In this document: positions 20,501 to 36,300 of the stretch, piece after piece
How the letters are laid out: each line of letters begins with the position of its first letter
How positions within the stretch are numbered: position 1 is the stretch's first letter
From: Gigantopelta aegis
Taxonomy: Eukaryota > Mollusca > Gastropoda > Neomphalida > Peltospiridae
Direction: 5' to 3'
NCBI RefSeq assembly: GCF_016097555.1
Contig: NC_054702.1
Location: forward strand, 77,807,997 to 77,871,996
Length of the DNA: 64,000 nt
Program-made: the position numbers and the translations under genes
The notes under the pieces: model-generated
The model's database searches: none
What the model was told of the DNA's origin: nothing
The model's input: the letters and a program-made list of their open reading frames with translations, nothing else

Positions 20501-21050
20501 AGGTAGGGTCAACTCAAACAAGAGCCTTATGTGTTGGAAAGATGCATACCCGGACCATACTGACACTTTAACAAATGAAAAACGCGTAGTAATTTTAGAG
20601 TTAATAAAAAAACATGAATATTCCTGCTAACTGGGGGCAGCCATTTTGTTTTGTTTTTGTGACTTCCAGTGGTCTTGGGGCGAATAGACATCAGCTCCGT
20701 TCATCTCCTCTATGCACAGTGTAAACAAACGCTCTAATTTATGATGTGCCGCTTCGCTTTCATCAACCTGACTTGCAAAACAACATAAATGACTTGATAG
20801 TATAATAAACTATTTAACTAAATATATTTCAATTTGCATCAATAGAACAAAATGGAGTTATAGATTTTTTCTCTTTAAAAAAATCCAAAGAAAAAATGTT
20901 TATTATTAAGCCTATTGGTAGGGTACGTTTGAGCAAAAACAACCACTCACAATACCCAAGTGATACTTTTCTTTTCTTTGGGACGACGTAATTGGTCAGT
21001 TTTGTGATTTTAGATGGGAAAGTCTACTTAATCAAGGGTTTTACAGAATT
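20501..21050 (+). repeat. 550-base interspersed repeat, copy 2
   Basis: The partner of 3,575-4,131, in the same orientation and with the same two ends, again preceded by TTAA (20,497-20,500). Confidence 0.8.
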
Positions 21051-24000
21051 ACTTAGTCATAAAGCTGGCAAAGTCCATTACGATTTGAGGTTATCACACA
21101 ATACCCTGTGATCTTAATAAAAGAGGCACGTCCTTTTAGTGTGTCTAGACAGTGTCTGGGGACCGTCTAAATATACACCTGCCAATCAGGAACCACAGGT
21201 ACAGTCCACGGAAAGAAAAGACCAATTAACCAAGAAAACACTCCAATTACTATTTCTGTACGTGGGTTACTTTATGTACAAAGCATAACACAGTTATTTC
21301 AACCCTTTGACAGTGGTTATTTATTTTGTATTGAAAAATAATATATAATTGTTGCTGGCTTACTGGGATGGCTATTATTACAGAACATTGTTTCTTCAGT
21401 TCGAAGACTAATTCCTGACGTGACATGTATTACGTAACCACCAGCTCACCAGAGGGCGTATTCACTGGGATGGTACAAAATGGCTGCGCCCGTTATATAT
21501 AATAGCCGTCACATTTAATCATTTTATTAATTAACTATACAATTATACTTGTTGATATTAAGCAATAATGTGCATTATATATCATTGAATATGCATACCA
21601 GGCCAAATGCCTTAATTGTCCCCTCCTTTAAAAAAAATATAAATTGAAAATTGTTAACATCCTGAACACATGGCAATTTTGAAAATGTTTTGCCCAAGTT
21701 AAAATCGCTGTAACTTTCACAACAAATAAACACAACTAAATTATTATTATTTTCATAAAATATATACATGTAATTATATTTTGTGGCAAGATTTCAACAT
21801 CTACCCTCTCCCAACATACGCTTTTGTTTTTAATATTACATTTTGTCTCTAAAAATACATGTTGGGTATTCCAATTATGCATAACATATTTATTTGACCA
21901 TTGAATATGTCTACATACCAAGTATAAAAAATTATAGGCTGTGATACTGTAAAAACAAGTGTAACAATGGAATTCAGTAACTAAACTTTTCTTTTTCCCC
22001 CAATGTACAAAATATGTTTATCAAGAACCATTCTTAAACAGTTATTGTATTGGTGTATATTGTTAAATTTTCAGTGATATGGAGTATTTTTGTATGCCAA
22101 CCTGGTCTATATTCAGCCAGCAGTTTTCTGTTAAACATTTGCAAACTATTTAGAACTGGTTCTCAGTTTAATGTGTACTGTAACCACCAGTCTAACAAAC
22201 ATTAGCTGCCTGAACTTATCCCTGGAGTTGCTTTCTATAAAACCTACAAAAACAGTTCATCAGTAAATGCTAAACTTGCTGCCATAGAACAATATATACG
22301 AACATATGTCAGTTAGGATTAGAGTAAAACAACTGTAACTTAGATAACAATATAAGCATTAAATTTAGTGTTGATCACACAATTAATTATTTTTGATTCA
22401 GTTCATTTGGATGTTGTTTTTTAAATACTGCTTCTGAACATTCGTAAGTCTACCGAATCACTGGACTATTTGATAAAGTTCATTAAACTTCGGACATATC
22501 TGTAAATTCATCTGAGAGAATTTTGATTCATTTGTAGTAAGATTACCACATAACACTATTCAGAAACTTTAGAAAAAAATGGTGAAACTGTAATGAACTA
22601 ATATTGAAAACAAAATTTGGAAAAATTAAAAACCAAATATTATCCCTTCAACCAATGGTAATGTTTATCTAAGCAGAAAAACTTCCATCAGAAAAGCCCA
22701 ATACCATCATTAAAGGCATACTGTCATAGACCACTGATCTATTTAATGGTCTAACAAAGTATTACCTGAACAAAAATAATTTTATTTGTCCCTAAATGTA
22801 CTTTATTCAACCATCTTCATAACCACCATACTCCATTTATTAATGACATTTTGTAAAAATAATTGAATTATGGCGATGGTTCATAATTCAAAAACTAAAA
22901 CTGCCGAGAGGGATGACATGGATTTCACTCCAACATGATTCAGTTAAGGTGATGCGATAGATAGATTTGGTTTCTAACAATTAATGTAATTTTTATTTAT
23001 TATCCATTTTTAGAGAAATAAGGTCCTTAAATCCGTGAAAGTATGCCTTTAAGGTAAAGTGCCATCATTAAGGTAAAGTGCCACGGACACTACAAACATA
23101 TGATGTAAAAAATATTTAGTTACTGGACAAAATGAACCTGATGGACAATTACAAAGTGTTTAACTCACCACTATAAGAAGTTAACCAACAATAATTATTT
23201 AAAACAAAAACTTATAAACTGGAATGTTATTCCACAATAAGTATATCATGTTGACAAAGCCTCAAGGAGAGTTGTCAAAACTTCCTTGGGATGTTATTTT
23301 ATGTCTGTATTAGAGCCTGTCCCAGTTGAGAAAATGTTGATGGCAGATTTTGATGACAAATTCGTCATTTCATTTCATCCCAGAAGTAATCAAAATATTT
23401 TTAATCTTCAAAAGACCAAGGCATCAAAATTACAAAGAGTATCAATGAAAACAATATTTCATACAACTGCTAAATACTGCTGCATTGCAAGATTTTCTAT
23501 ACAAAGTGAACACGTATCAAGTGACTATTATGCATAGGCACATGGGCACTTTTGTAGGGGGGCAGGCTGGTTTTTGCCCAAATTAAATGAAAATGCCCGA
23601 TTCTGGATAACAACATTTATTTATATAAACGTTACTACCGAACAGCCATATAGGGTTCCAAATGAATCACTGCGCATTTATACATGGATTACAACTAATT
23701 TTGCATGTAGAATGAAGAAAATACATGGCAAAAGGTCTCAGGTTAGTACATTTCGCCTGAATAGCTCAATAGTCTGTGTCCAATTTTGCGGATTTGCTCC
23801 AGTACTACAGGGGCAGTTGCACCCCGCCTCCCTGTCTCGTACGCTTATGCTGTTATGTTTGGTCACTTGTGCCTGCTACGTGTAGAATGTATGTTAAAAG
23901 TGCATGCTACCTATTACAAAACAGAACAACAAAACCTAAACAAGTATACATACTGAAGCAACTGTGTTCTGGTATTAATATTATTCTACTTTCTCTATAT

Positions 24001-24359
24001 ATATATTTATGTATAAGTTGTGGGCTAACTTTAAACTGTACCTTGTATGTAGCTCAAATAGTGATGTTCCTTTATCTACAATATGTATTTGGATGAAGTT
24101 TGGTCGACAAAGTGCCCAGTTTCTAAGTAAAACAGGCTAAAAGCAAACAATGTAGCAAACGCTTTCCATTGAAAAAGTAGCCACATATATCTTACTATAT
24201 AACAGGCAAGATGAATAATATACATTGCATATAGCTCCCAAGGAAGTAAATCACATTCAGACACTTGTATTCAGCCATAAATGTATTAAAAGTATGTACA
24301 GTCATTACATATAAATTCATCTGGAAGGAAAGCAATGATACATTAAGTGTCACAGAAAA
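21051..24359. other. AT-rich sequence downstream of TMX1, no gene seen
   Basis: No open frame here looks coding. Part is probably the 3' UTR of TMX1, whose stop is at 24,360 on the minus strand; I could not fix the poly(A) site. A possible short element lies at about 23,532-23,855, with TGCATAGGCACATGGGC at one end and GTCTCGTACGCTTATGC at the other. Confidence 0.5.
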
Positions 24360-27300
24360 TCATTCCGATTGTTCATCAGATTTTTCAACATGTCTTTGAC
24401 GAACTGTCTTAGCATCACCATCTGCATCAGGATTTGGTTTTGTGTCATCCAGAATATCATCATCCTGAAAAACAAAACAAAAAGCCAGTTTAAATTGGTT
24501 CTACTTTACTTTAAAAATAGAAAACAAAATTTAATGTCATTAAACTGTCGGTTTTATTCCATATAAATTTACTGCAAAACAAATTTTAGGTGGACTTTTT
24601 TGGTTTTAATTTAAACTTTAAAAAAAATCTCTCTTAATGTTTCTCCTTAACTGTAAACAAGTTGGTTAATGATGGAAACGACACATTTATTTATTAATCA
24701 TCGGCTATTGGATGTCAAACATTTGATAATTTTGATATATAGTCTGAGAGGAAACCTGCTACATTTTTCCATTAGTAGCAAGGTATCTTTATATGCATCA
24801 TCCCAGACAGGATAGCACATACTACAGCCTTTGATATACCAGTTGTGGTGCACTGGCTGGAACGAGAAATAGCCCGATAGGCCGACCGACAGGGATCAAT
24901 CCCAAACCGACAACGCATCAAGCGAGCACTTCACCACTGGGCTAGGTCCTGTCCCAGTGGTTAATGATGGAATTACATCAATGTTAATACACTGCAGTAA
25001 CTACATGAACATAGAAAGAAGTTCTTTCTATAATTACTCTCATAGCTTTCATTATAACAATATAAAGCTACTTGTACCTGATTATCTGCTGCTTCATTCG
25101 GCACTTGGATTTGTTGATATTTAGGGGGGTACATGAAATCGCAACAACATACAATTATCTGAAAAAAAAAAAAAAAAAAAAAAAGTATTATAAAAACTAT
25201 GGGGATAATAATTCAGTGTAGCCTAGTAATTGAGAAACTCTATAACACAGGTATTTGCATGACAATATTCACAAAATAAAATTAATTAATCACCATTTCT
25301 GCTTTCTGAAAATGAATAAGTACTGGATTATAAATCGAATGCAATTCCACTGTACATATATAATCATTCTTAATGTGAAAGGCTACATACGACCAATTCA
25401 TTTACATTTCAATACAATTTATATGTTGGAATATATATTGTGTGAAAAACAGAATATCCAGTGGGCTAAATGATTGTCATTTGTTTAAGTAAAGTCATTT
25501 GATAACTACCATGCAAATAAAATCAGTAAAGGTTGACTACACAAATTTGTCACAGTACCACCTAATTGTTCTGTTATATAAATGGCAGCATACCCCATGC
25601 ACAGAGGCTATTACTTAGAAATAAAAATAATACGTTACTTCAAACCAATTGGTTATTTGAATACTACAGAGGTCAACTTTCTTCTAATCAAAAAATCATT
25701 TGAAAAGGCATTTTAGAGTTAAATTCCACACCGCTTTCATTTAAAAAAATACATGGCTCAATTTTTCTCTAAATATTTTCACAATTACCCATTAAAGCCG
25801 CACACCCTAGTTCAATCCAGCGAAAATAAATTATAATTTGGTTAATCTACAAACCTGTAACACACTTAGATCACGTTTTTATCAAATGGAGTGAAAAAGC
25901 AGGTTTTATATCGATAAATACCATGGGAATCCCCATGTCCCAATTGCTTGAAATAATTTTGAAAGTTAGTATTCTGACCACAGACTTGGGGTGCGTTCGT
26001 TTCACCTCTCCTGGACATGTTCCAACTGTTCTGTCCTGGTTGTATCCCCTCTCCAGATATCGTAAGACTTAGCAAAATTATTGGTTTTAAGGGTTTGTAA
26101 CGTTTTGTATTGAGACACTTACTTGTCTCAACTTTATTGTTACTGAAAATGTTCACGAACTGTGAAGAAAAATTTCACAAATGAACAACAACAAATAATA
26201 TGTTGATTGCGCGAACCGTGCACGAGAAAACAAACCGAACCAAAATGATAACGGTCACGTGATATACCAACGTCTGTGACATTAAAAATAGATTGGACCT
26301 CGCTTGCTTAACGTTTTTTTCTCGACAACACGTTTTATGAAAAAATGCAAAAAATGCATTTCGTGGTTTTACAAACATCAGGATTACCAAAAAGCACTTC
26401 AGGTGAATGAAAATGTGTATTCTAAATAATAAAATGTAAGTAAAGTGCAATTTTATTTGTGAAAAATGGGGTTTAATAGCAAAAAACAACGCCGTAATGG
26501 TTAACAAATAAACGTAACTAGGGTGTGTCCCTTTAATCACAGGGGATATCCGCATGCAAATGGCAATGGCAAAACTAAGTTTAGTTGAAGCACTCATACC
26601 TAAAGACATTGGACATTTGGCTGCCGACTAGCTAAGCTCTAGCGTGTTTTGTTTTTTGTTGTTTTTTGTGGGGGGTTTTGTTGTTTTTTGTTGTTTTGTT
26701 TTTGTTTTTTATTCTTCCTTGCAGGGGCATTTTGATGTCCAACAACAAAATACAAAAGTGAATGGAATGCGTGCATGCGTGATTCAGTAAATATTGAGAG
26801 TATATTTTAATTTTAACTTTGGTATAATCTAACATTAATTTTCGTTTGGGGTAATTGTCCTTTCATCTTTCAGAGTGTGGGTAATAAGTCAGACTATTTC
26901 AATCTTGAAAGTTAATACAAGAAGACTATAAAAACATAAAGCTATATTATAGTATGACTTTACCGTCGAGTCATTTCATGTTATATTCAAAATAAAGTAA
27001 TCAATCACCCAATTTTGAATTATTTGTGATTTGAACGGCATTCTGCATCAAACAGTTACCCTCATCCAACCGTAACAGATACCCACATCCTTATAATGTT
27101 GACACTTTCAGTTACCAACATCACACGCGATTTTTGATGCCCGTTATTTAATTCCCAAATACTATTTTTTTTAAACGTATGCTTCAAAAATGCATATTTT
27201 ATATATTTCATGAAGTCTCTGTATATGAATATCTCAAAAATGCACGTTAAGAATGGATATTCACACTGATTAATACTCATCATTTGCGTTCATCGCCCTC

Positions 27301-30300
27301 TTGGATGCGAGTAACTACAGTTACCCGCATGCGGTTATCCCCTGTGATTAATATTAAATGCTGTATCCTCCTGCCCGGTCCTATCCTCGAAACCATCTAG
27401 GTCACAGGGTGGTCACAGGGTGTGACCAGGATGGACAAGCTAGAACCTTTGATGGATATAGGCACATTAGAAAAAAATAGTTTTGGTCGGTTGGTTGTTC
27501 AATATTTATGTACATACCAGTCCAAGAATCAGTCCTGCTATGATGGTCATCACAGCAAATATCAAGTAACACCCCCATTCTGGAATGCCATATTCTGAAA
27601 CCATTGTGTTATAAAAAGACTGAAAAGATAATAAGATAATTTTACACATTTACAAAATCATGACAAATAGCACTTTTAAAAGGACGATCCTGAGTTTGTA
27701 GCCATTCTAAAAGGTCTTTACAAGTATTTTTTGCATTATTAAAATTACAATTTACTTACACTTTCTGGTTTACAATATATAACATTGAGAATATCTCTTC
27801 TGGATATCGAAATTTTTGTAAGTATTTCAATATCGATTTTTGTCTAAAATAATTTTGTATGTATGAATTTATTATTTCTTCCAATGGACAATTATGACGT
27901 ATTCTGGCTAAAGGAAATTCCAAATGTATTTAAGGAAAGACAGTGTTTTAAATTAAAAAAACAGGAAAAAGCAGAAACCCCACCTGACAATTAACCAAAA
28001 CAAAAAATGTACTTAACTGTAAATGTGTTCATTAAACTGAATATTCAGCTTCCAGGACTGCTCGATCAATATTCAAAACAAAGTGTAAAAACAAAAGGCA
28101 ATTTTCTTCATTTCATTTGTTTAATCACACAAAGAGAAGAAGAAAAATTATGGATAAAAGTCTCATACCTGCTAGTTTGTTTATGCTAGTTTTCTTTTAA
28201 CATGTGTTAAAAAATTTAAATGTTTGCTCAACTTTCTTAACTGGTTTGTTATTCAAGGGAAATAATGTCCTGAGACATGATAATAAACACTTTTAGGTAA
28301 AAACACTGTCTAGGTTAATGAAGTTCCACTCAGTGGAGTCAGTGCTGATTGTTTTTTTAAGTATTAAATTCGATAAAATCATACATACATACATATATAC
28401 ATAGTGTGGACTGCCCCCACCTCCACCCCCAATATAAAATCCTGGCTACACCATTGGTTCCACTGTATATAAAATCATTACTTTGACAAGAGAATCTGTG
28501 GGTATTTCTTTTGAAGTGTTTTTAAATGTTTTCAAAGGTGAATCCAAAATACTGAGTTATACGCCAGCTAATACTACATAATTCTCATGCAACCATGCTC
28601 CAGCAATAAATGCTGAACTACATAAACAAATATAACTTTTACACTTTCCGTAACATTAGAATACATTTTTTTTTCTATTCTTCCTCCTTTGCCCCCATTT
28701 GGAATGAGCCAGCATTTTCAATTAAACATTTAAATTAAAAAGAAGAATGTTTTAACTCGAACGTCTAATGTCACATAACCACACGGTAAGTAGTAATGTA
28801 GAAACACTCAAAAAGACAGTGACGTAGACAGACCTAATTTTGTGTTTATTTTTACAGAAAAACAGTAAAATATATGCTTTGAATTATAATGTCGTTTCAG
28901 CCAGTGCACCATGACTGGTACATGTACATGTATGTGCTATCTTGTCTGTACATGGTGCATATAAAAGATCCCTTGCTACTAATGAAAAAATGTAGCGGGT
29001 TTCCTCTCTAAGACTATATGTAAAAATTAACAAATGTTTAACATCCAATAGCTGATGATTAATAAATCAAAGTGCTCTAGTGGTGTCATTAAAGAATTTT
29101 TTTTTTTTTTTTTTTAATTATAATCAGATAACGTTTTGATCTCATGTTTATTTGGCTTACACCATTATCTAAACCAATATTTTCTTTTAAAAAATCAAAA
29201 ACGTCAGAACCCCCAGTCACAAGAAATGCCAGGTTTTTTTAACTCATTAACATCAAGAATATTAAATACGAAACAACGAATCACCAGTACATCTCATCAT
29301 TTACTGTAATATTTTGACAAAAAAAGGGTAATTAAGTTGTTAATACTCATATTAAAGTTTTAATAAAAATGTCTATAAATATATATACACCACTATTTCA
29401 TTATTTTCAAATTACTTACTCTGATCATCATGGCTATTTTGAAAAACCATGATACAGTTGACATTCTAGAAAAAAGAAAAAAGACCCAGAATAAGATCAA
29501 ATAAAAACAATATCATCAATGACTTTGGTGATAACATAAATTTTATATAAATGTCCTCATGTTATGAAATTTACTGGATCTTTATGTAGCCAGGACAAAA
29601 TTTGTCAGGTTACAACAAAGACTTCTTAAAGGAATGTTCTATAGTCCGTCCCATCCTCCTACAAAAAATTTCTTTTGTAAATTATTTCAGTTTGGTCTGA
29701 TGTAAGAAGAAAAGTAACAGTGTTTTGGAAATAACCAAAAAAAAAAAAACATCTGTGCAATTTAGAGAACAATCAGCTCAGAAATAAATAACCTGCAGTA
29801 AATTCCAAAGTATGAAAAAAGGCGTTCCATGTGGGATGGACTACATGTATAATCAATAATTTTAAACCTACAAAAAATAAATAAAATGAAATTTGAGCTA
29901 CTACCAACATTAGGAGGATCACAAACACATTGCATGCACAGACACTGATATTCTAGACAAGAACAGGTATTTCATATTTAATTGTAGTCACTAAAAATGC
30001 TTTGTTAGTCAAAAACTTGTATAAAAATGACAGCAAACTGTGGTAACTGATTACGAAGTAAAGTCACTCACTGTATAGAATTTGGATTCCAGACTGCAGA
30101 AACTGGCTCGTAGTCTGTCCACTTCTTGTCATCTACGTAACCAATCAAGTCATTTTCTGACCGTGACCCGACGTACTGACGAAAGACGCCATCTTTTATA
30201 CTGAACAATGTTAACAGAGCAATGATAATTATGATAAGGATGATAACAACAACACGACAACAATGATAATTATTATTATTATTATAATACAAGCCCATAC

Positions 30301-33300
30301 TTAGAATTTAAAATATAGAAGTAATAACTGATTTCCCAGAAGAAACAGAAGACAACAAGAATTCCGCTGAACTAAATATCTTGCCTACCATAACGTTTTC
30401 CGGTGCACTGTGATGAACATTCATAAGTGCACCTATAAACTAAGTTTCATTTACTTATGACTAATAGTTTGTAACAAAATGATCCAAATGAGAACCTTTC
30501 ATGCAAAAGTTGATAGCATCACTGCCACCGCTGTAGAAAAAGTAGTATTTGTATGCCATTTTACTTCATAAAGGCAAGTCAAAAATAAGTAAAGCGAACA
30601 TTTATTATTACATTTGGTAATATTTCACTCAGAAAGGTCCTAAATAATACACTCGGTTTTAATTGTAATAGTTTGTTATCAATTGCTTCCGGTAATAAAA
30701 TCTATGCAAAACAAATTAATATTTTCATTAAAAACGTGATAGGACTGTGTTCTAATAATGAATATGTCATTGCTGTTATATAATTAACCTTTAAAAGGAA
30801 GGAAGGAAATGGTTTATTTAACGACGAACTCAACAAATTTTATTTACGGGTATATGTCGTTGGACATATGGTTAAGGACCACACAGATAATTGAGGGAAG
30901 AAACACGCTGTTGCCACTTCATGGGCTACTCTTTTGATTAGCAGCAAGAGATGTTTTATATGCACCATCCCATAGACAAGACAGCACATAACACGGCCTT
31001 TGATGTACCAGTCGTGGTGCACTGGCTGGACCTTTAAAAGATGGTGACACAAACAATGTCAGTATACAGTGAAACCCCTCAAAACCGGACCCTCTGTAAA
31101 CCGGAATTCCCTCAAAACCGGACATGTTTCACAGTCTTTTTAAAAAAATCAGTAAAGAACTTAACCTCTCTAGATCGGATACCTCTAAAAACCGGACATT
31201 TTACTTGGTCCCGAGGGTGTCTGGTTTAGAGGGGTTTTACTGTATAATTCATTGACTTTTTCCTAGTAATTGTTTAACAGTTTAAAAAGGTTTATTTTAC
31301 AACTTATCATACCAAATATAACCAAAAAAAACAATATACTGTTGATATTTCAATGTACATGTATATTTGTGTCTATTATATGTTAATAGGAATATACTTA
31401 CTGATAGATCGTAGGCAGTGCTGTTACAAAAAACCTTCCACTTAAACCTAAAAAATCCACACAAAAATTCACTATTAATTAATATGGTTAACAATTATTT
31501 ATAAAATGAAAAACCAGATTGGTCAAGTAACCCGTAAAACTACCATGTCTGTCTGTCTGTCTGTCTGTCTGCCTCCCTCCCTCCCTCTCCTCTCTCTCTC
31601 TCCCTCTCTCTCTGTGTGTGTGTGTAATAGGTTGTGTATCCAATGTAATAAAAGTATGTGATATTTTTCAGATCACAAACTTCCAGAAGTTGGTAACTAG
31701 TTAGATGTAAATTAATTAGGCAGAGTGTCAAAATAACTTTATTTCAGAGAACAAATTCTCCTCTTAAAGTGATTGCTGCTTCATACTGGATATTTGATAG
31801 AATAGTAAGAACCATCTTAGGACAGGTGGCTGCTTAATCAAGGTTGTAACTTGAGTAGGTTAAAATATATTAATTAAAGTTAACTTTTATTCTGTTCAAT
31901 GGACCGGCCATCGGTGGCGTCGTGGTTAGGCCATCAGTCTACAGGCTGGTAGGTACTGGGTTCGGATCCAAGTCGAGGTATGGGTTTTTTAATCTAGATA
32001 CTGACTCCAAACCCTGAGTGAGTGCTCCGCAAGGCTCAATGGGTAGGTGTAAAACCACTTGCACCGACCAGTGATCCATAACTGGTTCAACAAAGGCCAT
32101 GGTTTGTGCTATCCTGCCTGTGGGAAGCGCAAATAAAAGATCCCTTGCTGCTAACCGGAAAGAGTAGCCCATGTAGTGGCGACAGCGGGTTTCCTCTCAA
32201 AATCTGTGTGGTTCGTAACCATATGTCTGGTGGCATATAACCGTAAATAAAATGTGTTGAGTGCGTCGTTAAATAACACATTTCTTTCTTTCTTTCTGTT
32301 CAGTGGACATGGGTTATTATTATATAATACACACACACTTAGTAATGAATGATTTAGGGTCTACACGTACCTGGATTCTGTGTGACATCAACTATTCCCA
32401 CCTTGACATCGAGATCGCGTCCCCATTTGGCAAATGACTCCCATGTTTCCTGGAAACTCTGGCACGCTGGACACCATGGTGCCATGCTATCAAAATAATA
32501 ATACATACAACATAATTATCAATATGATGAAAATGTAACATGTTATCACATACGTGTATACAAAATGCCATCATATACATATTATTCATAAACATAAAAC
32601 TGCTACCTCTACTGTAACATCAGTGTTCGAGATTAACGGTATTCCGATATCCCGGGGATACCAGAATTTAATTTTGGATACCAGACTTCAAGAACCCAGT
32701 ATCCCACCGGGATGCCATATAATACTAAATTCTCAGGTGGGATACCAGATTTTGAAATGTTAGTATCCAATTGGGATACTGGCCAAAAAATGTAATCTCG
32801 AACACTGAACATATCAGACAGCACCATCACTATTACACTGCAGTTGTGGAATTAATACCCATGTGATATGTTCCATTTCTTACAATGTGAAATACATCTT
32901 TTGAGAGGTAATGACCTCTGATCAGCTGATCAACTATGTCACACAGTATCATATGACTGCGTAAAACATTATGCAAAACAAATGTGCACATGGTTTTTTT
33001 CTATTCATATTTTTATAAAATTTTGGAAAAACACTGTTAATTCTTAAAATTAATGTTAATTACATAATTTAACAAAATACATTTTAATACTTTTTTTTAG
33101 TTTTGAATGTTTATAATATTGTTTGTGTAAACTTCATGTGGCATATGAATACAAAGTTTCGTTGATAAATATCTAAATTAAGTGACCACCACATGACGTC
33201 ATTTCCCCAGTCTTAGGTCTGTACATTTCTATGTCTCATTTAGTTATGTTGGAATTATTTTTCATTCATGTGCGGTGTTAAAAATACACAGAAATTTGTA

Positions 33301-36300
33301 TAACATTCTATATACATGTTTTATATATATGTAACACATGAACCCTGGTATATAGAAGATAATAGTGTTCTAATGTGGAAATAAGGAGACCTCAATGTTT
33401 TTTGTTTTAAATATATATGTTCTAGCCCAAGAGCTGGACAGACATTTGCACGGTTATAATCACTCTCAGCTGTCTATAATGAAAACACAGTATTTTAAAT
33501 TACCATTGAACACAGGTATTCGTTAACCACTAAACTGAAGCTCGCCACTAATTTAAAGCTCAGATGGGTGGGTTTATGTCCAAAATCAAAGAACAGCAGG
33601 AACAATTTTTAACAGTCCTACCTACATTAAACATTGTCCCCATCACAAGAGTGTTTATGATATAAAAAAAGGAAAAATAATTGTAGTAATAAAATGTTTT
33701 TAAAGTGTGTTACGTAACACTGTTAAATACATCCACACATTCCCTGTAATGCTACATAATGTTTGGACCTAACGTCGACGACAGTCACTTTTCAGACCCT
33801 TGTTTTGTCTTCGTACACAATAAATAAAACATATCCAACAGTAATGTTTTGATATGATATATTTGACAAAAGGTACTTTTTATGGTATTTCTTTCATCTT
33901 TTAAAACTTAAAATTAAGTGTCCAAAATTATGAAAAAAAGAAAACCGACCTGTAAACAGCGTTGTCTGCTTGTTATAGAAATTTGACAGGCATCAAGGTT
34001 AGTATACCAGTTTTTATTTTAATGTGACGAAGCATTGTAATAATATAGCTAATGTTGAATTTGAATGACGTCAGTATTCCAGTGACTTCACTTTTCATCT
34101 CCTTACAATAACCATAAACTGGGTACCGTACATGTTTCCATTTTAAGAATGCTGGAAAAATTCCAATGCAAAATTGCTATTGAAATGTTTTTTGTTTGAA
34201 CATTACTAATGCACCTGAATGTGTTTGAAGAAAATCTTGTGAATAAAAAATTTCACATTTTACGAAATATGGATTTCAAGTAAAATTACGGTAAAATATG
34301 CTATATTTATTGTGTACAAAGCCAAAACAAAGAGTGTGAAAAGTGACTCTACTGTAGTGAATATTATTTATAATCCATTCGTAACAATTGTAAATAATTT
34401 TGAGTGTATAAATTGTGTTAATTACAATCAATGAATTTAAAAATTTATATTTTACTATCTATTCACTCAGTGACTGGTATGAACGGAATGCCTTATCTGT
34501 ACTGATATCAACTTTTAGCGATGGGCCAGATTGCTTGACAAACTGAATTTATCATTTCCAAAAAATATATGAAAGTTTTTAGTCCAGTGTACATATTTCA
34601 TAAACATATATTTTATCATACAGTGGCCTTAAAAATGGAAATGATGAACCACACATACGTGACACGATAATTTTGCAAATGCATGCGCTGAACGCAGTTA
34701 GAAATATTGCTTCTTTCCTGTTTACCGGAGGGTGTTTCATTTTTGTTTACTAGAATGGATTTATTTTACGTCCACATTGTTAATTTTTTTACGTTAACTG
34801 ATTGGAATTTATTTTGTTTCATGTATCGCTACTGAAAGATGTTGAATAGTATTTCCGTAAATATTGTATTCGTGTTTCTGTTGTTAGGTGAACGCAGTTT
34901 GGGATGTCGATGGTATCTGCACAATTGTTGTATGAATTACGTTAACGTTGTTTGTTTGTTTACAAATATACCCCAACACTGGTTGCAAGATGTAATGTAA
35001 TGTAATTAACATACACAGACTTTTGTGCCATGCAGACTAATGTGACACGAGTGAATATAATATTTAACCATAGTACTCCCCCCCCCCCCCCCCCCTCCCA
35101 GATGTTTAAGGTATCGTCCGTGGCCCTGTTTCGGTGGTTTCGTCGTTTGTGTTCAACAGTAAGTACATTTGAAAATTTCTGATGTTGTTGATTTTTGCAC
35201 GGGGAAAGTAAACAAATGTCTGTCACATTCACAGAAATGTTTGTAAAAATAATATTAAATCGAGCAAAGAAAACAAGATCGAACTTAACTCACTCATAAA
35301 CATGGCACATTTCTTAATACTCTTTTTCTATTATTTTCAAAGACTATTATTTGAAAGAAAACTTATTTTTAAAACTATTTTTGTCTGTTCTTAGCTGTAC
35401 TGCAATTTTGTTATTGAAGTCACATGATTGTCACAGCGTCTGCTGGCAAAACTCTCTTTACAGATATTTGCAAAGAATATATGGCCCTAATTATATGTTT
35501 TAACATAAACATATTTCTGGATATCCGTTTATAAATTTATTAAAACTCAGAATGCAGCTTATTATTTTAAACCAAGCAATTTTACCATTATAACTATTAA
35601 TTTTTTCAACTTTTAACAGAATTGCAAGACATCAGAATTGTTAAAGTTGTGTTCCTAAAATGTTGTCTGTTAACATTGGTTCTCGAGGACTCCATTTTGT
35701 AATTTGTCTAAAAATATATAAAATATTTTTTATAAATTATTATAAGTATATGTTTTGATGAACAACATACATGTTTTGGTAAAACACTGAAAAGTTTTGT
35801 TGGAAAGTTCTGGCTGTAAGCTATACAACTAAATGTTTCAATCACCGAAACAGGTGACGTAGTTATATACTACTATTTTTAATATTTACTGCTGATGCAT
35901 GCTAGTGTTTGACGCACGTGCAGTGATCTTTGCTACATAGAGGCCAGTTTAGTGCTCTTTTGTGAAGCATTGAAATACTAATAAAAAGGTAACTATTTAA
36001 ATAACAACTGTCTGTTTATAAATATTGATATGATTTCAGAATCGAATGCTTATGCTCACCGAAACTGGTACACTCATAATACTCCTGAGTATGATACTGG
36101 ACTACTTCCGCCCCCCAATCAGTTATTGCTGTTAAGTGCCAGAACAAAACTGTTTTGTTTCAATTTATCCTGAAACTTAGAATGTGCGAATTGTGTAAAG
36201 TTATAGGTATGTTGTGCAAACAAACAAAAATCAAAACCAGATGATCAGATCACTGTCAAACTTTGACACAAGTGTTGTCAGTTGACAGAGTTGTCAGGTC

